Part shown: one piece after another, positions 8,001-13,174 of the stretch | How positions within the stretch are numbered: position 1 is the stretch's first letter | How the letters are laid out: each line of letters starts with the position of its first letter | Assembly (NCBI GenBank): GCA_040403075.1 | Contig: JBBALJ010000077.1 | Location: 1-14,433, forward strand | Direction of reading: 5' to 3' | Length of the DNA stretch: 14,433 nt | Source: RGVD01 sp040403075 | GTDB taxonomy: Bacteria; Bacteroidota; Bacteroidia; UKL13-3 | Translations under genes and position numbers: made by a program | Notes under the pieces: generated by a model | Told to the model about the DNA's origin: nothing | Seen by the model: only the letters and a program-made list of their open reading frames with translations | The model's database searches: none

Positions 8001-10229
8001 ACCATATACTGTGGTCGAAATAAATTCAGCGTCAATTACATTTCCCACCGCTGCAGATGATGTCACATCATAAGTTAACCAAAAGTAGTTGGTTCCATTG
8101 TTCAAACCTTGAGTACCTGTAATGCTAAAAGCAGAAGAGGAAGGAAGTGAAGCTAGGGTAGAACCAAATTGAGTAGTGGTAGAAAAAGTGCTACTATTAC
8201 CAGTATACCAAACTTTAATATTTTTGATATTAGAAGTATCGGTTGTACCATTTGCGCTTAAATCAAATTGGGTTAAATTGATGGATGCACCTGTAACTGA
8301 AGTAACAACTTCCATACCTAGAACTCGATTATTAGTTGAACCAGCTTCTAATCTAGATAAGAGGGATTGTGTGGCATTCGCACTTACAAAAGTCATAGGC
8401 GAATTGATAACAACATTGCCCGCTGGATTGGATATAGCAGGGATTCTGTTAGCGCCAAAAATTTCAATACTATCAAGTCGAGCGTCCACAGCATTGGCAA
8501 GTGTTGCTCCTGCATTGATGTCATATGCTAACCAATAATTGGTGGTATCATTATTTAATAAAGTATCAATCACAGAAAATACAAAACTGCCGGAAGGATT
8601 GGCAATACTAGCAAGTAATTTAGAAGTAGAGAATGTTTTGCTATTACCCGTTCTGTATAATTTAGCATTAGCAATATTACCCACATTGGTTGAGCCTGCA
8701 GTATTGAATGCAAAGTTAGTGGCAGTAGCCACACCACAACCCGCCATAGTAGCGGGTACTCTCAAAATTTCTCTATCAAAAGAACCTGGCGCAACTACAC
8801 CTGTTTGTTGAGCAGCAGTGCTAGAAACATAGGTCAATGGATTATCTATAATATTGATTAAATAATCTTCTGTTTCACCAGCACCGTATGAACCACAACT
8901 GGTGGAGCCACCACCTTCAGTATATACCACCCTCATACCAGTATTACCTGATAGGGCATCGCAAGGTATTATGATAGAACTGCTTCGCACTGCACCTGCA
9001 GTACCAGTGGCATAAGGAGATGTATAAACATTTTCTCCAATATCTAAATAATCCCCATCTTGATTATAATCAATAAATACTGCAATATCTTCTCCATAGA
9101 AAGAACCGAAAGGACCGCAAGTATTTATGGTAATATCTAAATTATAAGTAAGGCCTTTTGTGAAATTTACAGGAGTAAGAGTGGTATAGTTTGAATACAA
9201 TTGGTTTGTTGAACCCGCTCCAGGAGCTGTTGAAGAGCAATTAGAAATATTATTCAAAGCGCCAAACTGAACACCAACAATTTCTTCATCGCCCGTGAAA
9301 GTGGCAGTTGATGCACAATAACAACTAGTTGGACCATTTAAACTGACTTGAATCGCATTAGAAGTGGCAGAATTAGAAGTAAAACCACATCCAACAATGC
9401 ATTGATAATAGGTTGTACTATTCTGTGTTATTGATAATGTAGGCAATGTGTCATTCAATGAATTAGTATAGGTGGTTCCATTGATTGACGTTTGCCATTG
9501 ATAGGAAATGCCATATTGCCCTACAAAACTATTTTGTAACGACAAATCAATTGTCGAACCAGGGCATACGCTTCCAACTGAAGATAAAGTTGTACCAGGA
9601 TTTGGTGTACCAGTACAATTACTTTGAAGCACATACGTAATTGATAATTGTGGTTGTTGTGATGTAATCGCACCATACCCATAAATATGATAAATGTTTG
9701 AGCTTCCTCTTACAAAACTTAAGTTAACTTGCGATTGACCAATATTGGTCTGTATAAATGATAGACCCGCTGCACCTAAAACCTTTGTGTTAAGAGCCCC
9801 TGCACTCCATGTGCTAGCATCTAATGCTGTTCCACTTCCACAAGCAATATATAATGAAGCACCCGTCATGGAAGCAGGGTTGCCATTAAAACCATAAATA
9901 AAGTTTGTGATGGATGATGATATTGATGCGGAAGTTGTGGTGAATTTAAGTTTTACATCCGTGATTAAGGCATTTATTGGAATGCTTGACAAATCAAAGG
10001 TAGCCCATCCTCTATTTAATGTGGAGTTGAGATTTGTCATATCCCCATCATTTTTAACGCCTGTAGCATTAACTGATCCTGTGATATAGGATCCAGTTGT
10101 TCCTGTAGTATTGATATTGATGGTTGTTTGTGCTTCTAATCTGATAGAGTTCCCCACAAATAGGAGAGTTGTCAATAATCCTAAAAGAAAAAGTTTAGGA
10201 TAACTAAAATTGGTAAGTGTAATTTTCAT
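2016..10229 (-). CDS. Giant T9SS-secreted repeat protein (GEVED and sialidase-accessory-like domains), putative surface adhesin
   Basis: 2737 residues. Order: signal peptide (1-33, hydrophobic core FLLGLLTTLLFVG, probable cut LEA|QTT); jelly-roll-like region (about 34-203, GWATFDLSSIP motif, resembling DNRLRE/CBM96-type modules); Ig-like domain (about 204-303; W245, C277, C281); four tandem units starting at residues 304, 763, 1219 and 1675; a fifth lone GEVED domain (2132-2275); a beta-rich region (about 2276-2547); an FN3-like domain (about 2548-2648, ISWTTSTEINNKGFEIERS); and a T9SS type A sorting domain (about 2653-2737). Each unit is one GEVED domain, with a Ca-loop-like DYNQDGD stretch and the GETEDY signature, plus two domains resembling the BNR_assoc_N module of bacterial sialidases (motifs NIxNxKVWYTGNS, TNYFWLTYD). 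No catalytic domain is visible. Known: GEVED and this tail are common in exported Bacteroidetes proteins. Inference: a surface-attached or released binding protein, perhaps for glycans. The family assignments are by eye. Confidence 0.9.
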   Translation of the reverse strand: MKITLTNFSYPKLFLLGLLTTLLFVGNSIRLEAQTTININTTGTTGSYITGSVNATGVKNDGDMTNLNSTLNRGWATFDLSSIPINALITDVKLKFTTTSASISSSITNFIYGFNGNPASMTGASLYIACGSGTALDASTWSAGALNTKVLGAAGLSFIQTNIGQSQVNLSFVRGSSNIYHIYGYGAITSQQPQLSITYVLQSNCTGTPNPGTTLSSVGSVCPGSTIDLSLQNSFVGQYGISYQWQTSINGTTYTNSLNDTLPTLSITQNSTTYYQCIVGCGFTSNSATSNAIQVSLNGPTSCYCASTATFTGDEEIVGVQFGALNNISNCSSTAPGAGSTNQLYSNYTTLTPVNFTKGLTYNLDITINTCGPFGSFYGEDIAVFIDYNQDGDYLDIGENVYTSPYATGTAGAVRSSSIIIPCDALSGNTGMRVVYTEGGGSTSCGSYGAGETEDYLINIIDNPLTYVSSTAAQQTGVVAPGSFDREILRVPATMAGCGVATATNFAFNTAGSTNVGNIANAKLYRTGNSKTFSTSKLLASIANPSGSFVFSVIDTLLNNDTTNYWLAYDINAGATLANAVDARLDSIEIFGANRIPAISNPAGNVVINSPMTFVSANATQSLLSRLEAGSTNNRVLGMEVVTSVTGASINLTQFDLSANGTTDTSNIKNIKVWYTGNSSTFSTTTQFGSTLASLPSSSAFSITGTQGLNNGTNYFWLTYDVTSSAAVGNVIDAEFISTTVYGTPQIPATSSPFGSRQIRAPYCVSSANFAFDEEIYRVQFGALNNTSDCSTIAPGNGSVNQLYSNYTTLAPVTFTKGLTYNLGVTINTCGGFWGENVAVFIDYNQDGDFLDAGENIYTSPLLTGTANAVRGSSVTIPCNASLGETRMRVVYAENGGAASCGTYDYGETEDYLINITDNPLTYVSSTAFQQTGLVSPGALDREILRIPVTMAGCGVATATSFVFNTAGSTNVGNIANAKLYRTGNSKTFSTSKLLASIANPSGSFVFSVIDTLLNNDTTNYWLAYDINAGATLTNAIDARLDSIEIFGAYRTPIISNPAGNVIINSPMFFISANATQSLLSKVEAGSINNRILGMEVFTSATGASINLTQIDLSANGTTDTSNIKNIKVWYTGNSSTFSTATQFGSTLASIPAAATYSITGNQGLNNGTNYFWLTYDVSSSATVGNAIDAEFISATVSGSPQNPAISAPAGSRQIRAPYCVSTATNTGDEEIFGVQFGALNNTSDCSSIAPGAGSTNQLYSNYTTLAPVNFTKGLTYNLGVTINTCGGFGGENVAVYIDYNQDGDFLDAGENIYTSPFANGTAGAIKGGLVTIPCNASAGETRMRVVYTEGGGSSSCATYGWGETEDYLINIIDNPLTYLNTTAIQQTGVVSPGALDRPILNVPIAMTGCGVAKVTTFNFNTAGSTNVGDIANAKLYRTDNNQPFSTTKLIASIANPSGSFSFSVNDTLLNNDTTNYWLAYDINAGAALSNVVDAVYDSVEVFGANRIPFKSNPIGNVVINSPMTFVSANATQSLLSKVEAGSINNRILGMEVVTSATGASINLTQFDLSTNGTTDTSNIKNIKVWYTGNSSTFSTTTQFGSTLASLPSAAAFSIAGTQGLNNGTNYFWLTYDVTSSATLGNVIDAEFISATVSGTLQTPATSAPSGSRQIRAPYCVSSANFAFDEEIFGVQLGALNNTSDCSTIAPGAGSVNQLYSNYTTLTAITYTKGNSYNLGVTINTCGSFYGENVAVFIDYNQDGDFLDVGENIYTSPFSTGTANLVLGGNITIPCNASLGETRMRVVYVENGGATSCGTYDYGETEDYIINIADNPLAYIGSGVSQPTAAVAPGTSDVSILRIPLKASGCGVGLVTEFNFNTIGTTNVANISSAKLYATGNSNSFSTGKLLSTILSPSGQFSFTGLNDTLLTGQSDTNNYWLAYDVAAGATLGNLLDARVDSINVLGQYRVPSNNNPIGARTIDAPMTYVSSTTTQTATTKVERSSTDNQIIGLQVVTSAIGSPIILSNLDISTSGTSSLSDISNLKVWYTGNSNAFASTTQFGSTVAAPTATQSVSGSTNLANGTNYFWVTYDIAASATIGNIVDAEISSLTVNGTSQTPSVTAPAGSRAIKSNYVSPTYANGTQFGIYLSNVQLGSINNTTTGSPAPYVTFYDNLSTTINCGSSNTLLVTPGTFAGNNIAAWIDFNNDGIYASTEKLGEFINVGAAPSSATFNFFAPINASLGATRMRVISAYNVTNISPSGSFTYGETEDYVINILPAAAAASVYSWNQTVSGDFAVASNWTPNRTNPSLTDKLIFSTGGNITITNLSNQIISSVTVNNNTNVTLSAVSNAVFGGYDSLNLTSGKLIAGSNVIFSVGIDTISVGILTGTGSVEGVLRRWVKSGNNSIRFPLSSGANSRSANFTYTTSPSTSGMLAGQFVTTVPSSFGLPLTEGSIVLKLAAINGYWNFIASNGLNGGTYNATLAAQGFTGVQDYTTLVMLKRFSTVNQWTLEGTHVTTTGSNNAPILSRTGLAGYGNFGVGGDTLFNTLPVTLVSLSAKNMNGDAVISWTTSTEINNKGFEIERSFNGKTFSKINFVKGAVNSSVLHNYVVSDNNVFANNNASLVYYRLKQVDLNGKYTYSDVVSVSTDVKDAEDNIKSFPNPFNSDININITAKAENTVHINIFDIRGQLVHSSSFVANQGEGIYKVENLDGLAGGIYFVRVESNGEVKTIKMTKLN
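2019..2273 (-). other. T9SS type A C-terminal sorting domain
   Basis: Residues about 2653-2737 of the giant protein. It shows the usual landmarks: SFPNPFNSDI at the start, INIFDIRGQLV in the middle, GGIYFVRVESNG near the end, and the basic finish KTIKMTKLN. This domain directs proteins through the type IX secretion system and is normally removed or used for surface attachment. Confidence 0.9.
3405..3836 (-). repeat. Fifth, lone and divergent GEVED domain (residues 2132-2275)
   Basis: The fold signature is kept (WIDFNNDG at about 2200-2207, TRMRVISAY, GETEDYVINI at 2265), but only one cysteine (C2179) remains of the five seen in the other GEVED copies, and no accessory domains follow. It probably represents the oldest copy or a capping domain of the array. 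Confidence 0.85.
3837..5207 (-). repeat. Composite repeat unit 4 (residues 1675-2131)
   Basis: 457 codons; signature GETEDYIINI at residue 1819. The GEVED domain groups with unit 2 (identical YCVSSANFAFDEEI opening and CGTYDYGETED). Both accessory domains are clearly more divergent than in units 1-3 (for example LAYIGSGVSQPTAAVAPG, and TYVSSTTTQTATTKVERSS), so this unit joins a young GEVED domain to older accessory domains. Confidence 0.88.
5208..6575 (-). repeat. Composite repeat unit 3 (residues 1219-1674)
   Basis: 456 codons; signature GETEDYLINI at residue 1363. The GEVED domain opens YCVSTATNTGDEEI and has TEGGGSSSC, grouping with unit 1. Domain a is more divergent (RTDNNQPFSTTKL instead of RTGNSKTFSTSKL). 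The start of domain b shares a 53-bp perfect DNA run (5581-5633) with unit 2 (6949-7001), exactly one unit length away. Confidence 0.9.
6576..7943 (-). repeat. Composite repeat unit 2 (residues 763-1218)
   Basis: 456 codons with the same three-domain layout; the signature GETEDYLINI is at residue 907. The GEVED domain opens YCVSSANFAFDEEI and has ENGGAASCGTYDYGETED, both closest to unit 4 rather than to the adjacent units. Domain a is closest to unit 1 and the first half of domain b (LLSKVEAGSINNRILGMEV) matches unit 3, so the unit is a mosaic. Confidence 0.9.
7207..7319. repeat. 113-bp perfect direct repeat, copy in unit 2
   Basis: Identical base for base to 8575-8687, 1368 bp away, which is exactly one unit length. 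It lies in accessory domain a and encodes the stretch around NIANAKLYRTGNSKTFSTSKL. Synonymous positions are identical too, so the match reflects recent duplication or conversion rather than protein-level constraint alone. Confidence 0.95.
7944..9320 (-). repeat. Composite repeat unit 1 (residues 304-762)
   Basis: 459 codons: GEVED domain (304 to about 460, signature GETEDYLINI at 451), accessory domain a (about 463-610) and accessory domain b (about 612-762, ending SRQIRAP). The GEVED domain is slightly longer than in the other units because of CGPFGSFYGE. It shares TEGGGS and GTAGA with unit 3, whereas domain a is nearly identical to that of unit 2. Confidence 0.9.
8575..8687. repeat. 113-bp perfect direct repeat, copy in unit 1
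   Basis: Partner of the perfect repeat at 7207-7319. Flanking sequence stays very similar but with scattered substitutions on both sides. The pair offers a substrate for RecA-dependent loss or gain of one 456-codon unit in frame. Confidence 0.95.
10131..10229 (-). other. Sec signal peptide of the giant protein
   Basis: Residues 1-33: a short basic start (MKITLTNFSYPK), a hydrophobic stretch LFLLGLLTTLLFVG, and a likely signal peptidase I site after LEA, leaving Q34 first. No lipobox cysteine is present, so it is not a lipoprotein. This fits Sec export to the periplasm followed by T9SS passage across the outer membrane. Confidence 0.8.
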
Positions 10230-10250
10230 AAAGTATAAATTAATTTGTTT

Positions 10251-10268
10251 TTTCTTTCTTTCTTTCTT
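10251..10268 (-). repeat. Tetranucleotide tract (GAAA)4 in the leader of the giant gene
   Basis: Plus strand (TTTC)4TT; the messenger strand therefore reads AAGAAAGAAAGAAAGAAA about 21 nt before the ATG. It is either a purine-rich translation-enhancing leader, common where Shine-Dalgarno sites are absent, or a slippable short tandem repeat that changes the distance between promoter and start. Confidence 0.7.
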
Positions 10269-10543
10269 AATTGTTGGTATATTGAATTCTAATGAGGTAT
10301 TGTTTTGCTAATGTACGCACATTTTACATGATTGGTAGATTTGAAAAAACGATATTTGTCATTTGAATCAATGGTTTATATATAAAGCGCTATGAATCTG
10401 TCAATTTACATATGTTCTTTTTACAAAATTACATTGAATTTTACACCAAATTAAGTTAGCAAAACAAAGTATTGCAATGATTTTGGTTTATCAATAAAGG
10501 ATTTGGATTGACTTACAATGGATAATAAATCTTGCTATTAGTT

Positions 10544-10572
10544 TTGATTTTATTCTTTAAGAATAAAATCAA
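10544..10572. terminator. AT-rich hairpin after the DUF721 gene, weak terminator candidate
   Basis: A 12-bp perfect stem (10544-10555 with 10561-10572; core GATTTTATTC / GAATAAAATC) around a 5-nt loop, 31 nt past the DUF721 stop. It has only two G:C pairs in the stem's core arms and no T-run after it on the minus strand, so it is not a canonical intrinsic terminator. It could instead protect the mRNA 3' end or be a protein-binding palindrome. Confidence 0.35.
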
Positions 10573-10603
10573 TTCAAGGTGTTCAGAATAAAAGTGAAGG
10601 AAA

Positions 10604-10894
10604 TTACTTTACCATCACATCCTTAATCAATTCAAATCCTGCTTCTGTATTAACAATTGAAATGATTTTTGCTTTAGAGTAATGCAATTCTTGTCTCAAG
10701 GCTGCTGAGTCAATGTAAAGAAATAAGTTGTAATTATGGATATAAATTTTACTGGTATTTTTTGCTATCATTTCACCTACAAGCTCACTCCATTTAGCTA
10801 TAATATTTGCTTCGGCCATCTTTCCTTTAATGTGTTTTGCATCTAAAAAGTCGCCTATAACATCCTTTAATGAATTACCGTCAGTGTTGCGCAT
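10604..10894 (-). CDS. DUF721 family protein, DciA-like (probable replicative helicase loader)
   Basis: 96 residues, cytosolic, no signal or membrane segment. The sequence follows the DUF721 pattern: an N-terminal helix (SLKDVIGDFL), the tryptophan-centred motif WSELVGEMIAKNT (35-47), the strand LFLYIDSAALRQEL (57-70) and a closing GFELIKDVMVK. Known: DUF721 includes DciA, which helps load the DnaB helicase in bacteria lacking DnaC/DnaI loaders, and the short Bacteroidetes form is often found next to recF. Here it starts 37 nt after the recF stop on the same strand, so co-transcription with recF is likely. The protein is shorter than proteobacterial DciA, as usual in this phylum. The family call is fairly firm; the helicase-loading role is inferred. 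Confidence 0.85.
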   Translation of the reverse strand: MRNTDGNSLKDVIGDFLDAKHIKGKMAEANIIAKWSELVGEMIAKNTSKIYIHNYNLFLYIDSAALRQELHYSKAKIISIVNTEAGFELIKDVMVK

Positions 10895-10931
10895 AATGTG
10901 AATGCAATAGTAATATTAAACACAAAATAAA

Positions 10932-12032
10932 TTAATAAATACCTTTTTCAATATTGAAATAAGCTACATCCACTTGATTCATATTGTCAAAAACATTTTT
11001 TAATCTGCTTTCGTGGGTATCAGTAATAAATATTTGTCCAAAGTTTTTCTCCGCTATCATGGTCATAAGGGTGTTCAATCTTTGTTCATCTAACTTTTCA
11101 AAAATATCATCCAAAAGCAACAGAGGTGTTTTTGAACTAGATTGTTTTAAATAATCAAATTGCGCAAGCTTTAGGGCAATAATAAAGGATTTTTGTTGAC
11201 CTTGAGAACCAAATTTCTTAATTGGATAATTGTTAATCTGAAAAACCAAATCATCCTTGTGAATGCCAATATTGGTGCGCAATGAACGCAAGTCATCTTG
11301 TTCACTTGCTTTAAGATTTTCAAGGTAGCTTACACGTAAATCCAAATTAGTTTCATAAATTATTTCTACCTCCTCATTTGAGTTTGAAATGGTTTTATAA
11401 TATTTTTTAAAAATAGGTGTAAATGATTTTAAAAATGCCTCTCTTTTCTCAAAAATATAGGTACCACTTGTACTTAACATTTGTTTATAGGTTTCAATTA
11501 ACTGTTCATCAAAATACCTATATTCGAAAAAGTTTTTTAAAAGCTTATTCCTTTGATCTAATGTTCGGTTATAAACCAATAAATGATTAAGATAATTTTT
11601 ATCCAATTGTGAAATAAAACCATCTAGAAATTTCCTTCGTTCCTCACTGCCTTCATTAATCAAATAAATATCGTTAGGGGTTATTATCGTTAATGGAATA
11701 TGACCAATATGCTCACTTAATTTTGAATATTCGTTGTTGTTTATTTGGATTGATTTCTTCTTTCCATTTTGTACATTAATTCTTATAGTTTCATCAATTT
11801 TATCTTGAATAAAAGTTCCTTCAACTGCAAGAAATGTTTCATTGTGCTTTATGTTTTGTTGGTCTTGCTGATTAAAATAGCTTTTGGTTAAAGCAAGGTA
11901 GTAAATGGCATCTAAAACATTTGTTTTGCCAACCCCATTTGGACCATAAATACAATTTACCTGACGGCTAAAATCAAAATTAGCTTGGTTATAATTCTTA
12001 AATTGTAAGAGTTTAAGTTTAGCCAAATACAT
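10932..12032 (-). CDS. recF: DNA replication/repair protein RecF
   Basis: 366 residues, the normal RecF length. RecF is an SMC-like ATPase that binds DNA at gaps and, with RecO and RecR, promotes RecA loading during gap repair and restart of stalled forks. Visible motifs: N-terminal LKLLQFKNYNQ; Walker A GPNGVGKT (30-37); ABC signature region FGSQGQQKS (274-282); Walker B LLLLDDIFEKLD (304-315); and the H-loop ITDTH (336-340). A fuller central region (about 110-240) forms the lid typical of RecF. The ATG at 12030-12032 starts the canonical MYLAKLKLLQFKNY opening. It is the first gene of a likely recF-DUF721 unit, divergent from pdhA across 130 nt. I find no clear promoter for it in that gap. 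Confidence 0.97.
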   Translation of the reverse strand: MYLAKLKLLQFKNYNQANFDFSRQVNCIYGPNGVGKTNVLDAIYYLALTKSYFNQQDQQNIKHNETFLAVEGTFIQDKIDETIRINVQNGKKKSIQINNNEYSKLSEHIGHIPLTIITPNDIYLINEGSEERRKFLDGFISQLDKNYLNHLLVYNRTLDQRNKLLKNFFEYRYFDEQLIETYKQMLSTSGTYIFEKREAFLKSFTPIFKKYYKTISNSNEEVEIIYETNLDLRVSYLENLKASEQDDLRSLRTNIGIHKDDLVFQINNYPIKKFGSQGQQKSFIIALKLAQFDYLKQSSSKTPLLLLDDIFEKLDEQRLNTLMTMIAEKNFGQIFITDTHESRLKNVFDNMNQVDVAYFNIEKGIY

Positions 12033-12118
12033 GCTTGCAAATTAAAAAATACAAAAGGACTAATTTTATATTTTATTCTTTTCGTTGATTTTCAGTGGTT
12101 TCATTATTTTGTTTTGAC

Positions 12119-12148
12119 TTTGACAAGCAAATAATTTTCTTATTTTTG
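12119..12148 (+). promoter_or_regulatory. Bacteroidetes-type promoter of pdhA
   Basis: -33 element TTTG (12119-12122), an 18-nt gap, and -7 element TATTTTTG (12141-12148), a full match to TAnnTTTG. Transcription would start near 12155, leaving a leader of roughly 8 nt before the ATG at 12163. Spacing, sequence and position all fit, and there is no Shine-Dalgarno site. Confidence 0.75.
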
Positions 12149-12162
12149 CGCTTCTTAAAAAG

Positions 12163-13152
12163 ATGGCAACATTCACAAAAGAACAATACATGACTTGGTT
12201 TGAGCAAATGATGCTCATGCGCAGATTTGAGGAAAAATCAGCACAATTGTACGGTCAGCAAAAAATTAAAGGCTTTTGTCACCTATATATTGGGCAAGAG
12301 GCTGTGGTTGCTGGTACCATGAGTGCTATTAATAAAGAAGATAAACTCATCACAGCTTATCGAGACCATGCACATGCACTTGCGTGTGGCATTCCAGCCC
12401 GCGAAGTAATGGCAGAGTTATATGGCAAAGCTACGGGATGCTCAAAAGGTAAAGGTGGCAGTATGCACATGTTTAGCAAAGAGCACAATTTCTTTGGTGG
12501 ACATGGTATTGTTGGCGGACAAATTCCATTAGGCGCAGGTATTGCTTTTGCCGATATGTACCGAGGTGGCAAGCAAGTTACTGTATGCTATATGGGTGAT
12601 GGTGCAGTGCGCCAAGGTGCGCTTCACGAAGCTTTTAATATGGCAATGATTTGGAAACTTCCAGTAATTTTCATTTGTGAGAACAATGGATACGCCATGG
12701 GTACTTCTGTTAAAAGAACTACCAATGTAATGGATATTTGGAAAATAGGTTTGGCTTATGATATGCCTTCAAAAGAAGTAGATGGTATGAACTGTGAATC
12801 TGTTCATGAAGCTATTTCTGAAGCGGTGGATAGAGGTAGGAAAGGTGAAGGCTCAACATTCTTAGAAATAAGAACTTATAGATACAGAGGACATAGCATG
12901 AGTGATCCTGCTAAATATAGAACTAAAGAGGAAGTTGAAGAATACAAACAACAAGACCCAATTGAGCAGGTAAGAAAAGTAATTTTGGATAACAACTATG
13001 CTACCCAAGCTGAATTGGATGCCATAGAAGAGAAAATTGCATCAGTAATTCAAGATTCAGTTGAGTTTAGTGAAAACTCCCCATGGCCAGATGCATCAGA
13101 ACTATACACAGATGTGTATATGGAACCAAATTACCCTTTTATTAACGAATAA
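12163..13152 (+). CDS. pdhA: Pyruvate dehydrogenase E1 component, alpha subunit
   Basis: 329 residues, cytosolic. With the beta subunit it forms the thiamine-diphosphate-dependent E1 that decarboxylates pyruvate and passes the acetyl group to lipoyl-E2, feeding acetyl-CoA to the citrate cycle. Seen: substrate and cofactor segments YIGQEAVVAG (42-51) and YRDHAHALACG (66-76); KGKGGSMHMF (95-104); FGGHGIVGGQIPLGAG (111-126); the thiamine-diphosphate motif from GDG (145-147) to NN (174-175); and the loop YRGHSMSDPAKYRTKEE (241-257). Length and the GHSMSDP loop favour pyruvate dehydrogenase over branched-chain or acetoin dehydrogenase, though sequence alone does not exclude the latter. The beta subunit and E2 are not adjacent: the next gene, 22 nt on, is a TPR protein. 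It therefore must find its partners elsewhere in the genome. Confidence 0.95.
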   Translation: MATFTKEQYMTWFEQMMLMRRFEEKSAQLYGQQKIKGFCHLYIGQEAVVAGTMSAINKEDKLITAYRDHAHALACGIPAREVMAELYGKATGCSKGKGGSMHMFSKEHNFFGGHGIVGGQIPLGAGIAFADMYRGGKQVTVCYMGDGAVRQGALHEAFNMAMIWKLPVIFICENNGYAMGTSVKRTTNVMDIWKIGLAYDMPSKEVDGMNCESVHEAISEAVDRGRKGEGSTFLEIRTYRYRGHSMSDPAKYRTKEEVEEYKQQDPIEQVRKVILDNNYATQAELDAIEEKIASVIQDSVEFSENSPWPDASELYTDVYMEPNYPFINE

Positions 13153-13174
13153 TATAATTACAACATAATACAAA

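Larger units (their letters stand above)
10230..10603. other. 374-nt gene-poor region upstream of the giant gene
   Basis: No convincing gene, tRNA or small RNA is visible. It should hold the leader and promoter of the giant gene and the 3' end of the DUF721 transcript. Seen here: a TTTC tract just before the start codon (10251-10268); a 12-bp inverted repeat TTGTTTTGCTAA (10300-10311) / TTAGCAAAACAA (10456-10467); one minus-strand match to the Bacteroidetes -7 box, TAATTTTG (10424-10431), with no well-spaced -33 partner; and an AT-rich hairpin at 10544-10572. If the TAATTTTG box is used, the leader would be close to 190 nt and would contain one arm of the inverted repeat. Confidence 0.5.

Noticed and set aside
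4000..9300. CRISPR-like regular repetition
   Set aside because: The periodicity is about 1368 bp and in frame within one protein, not short repeats with unique spacers.
2016..10229. Giant protein as an active sialidase
   Set aside because: Only the accessory-type domain is recognisable; no Asp-box (SxDxGxTW) series or RIP motif was seen in the translation.
10544..10572. Transposon or attachment-site end
   Set aside because: Only a single short AT-rich palindrome, with no flanking target duplication, integrase or transposase.
12357..12572. Minus-strand open frame of 71 codons
   Set aside because: Antisense within pdhA over its conserved cofactor-binding region.
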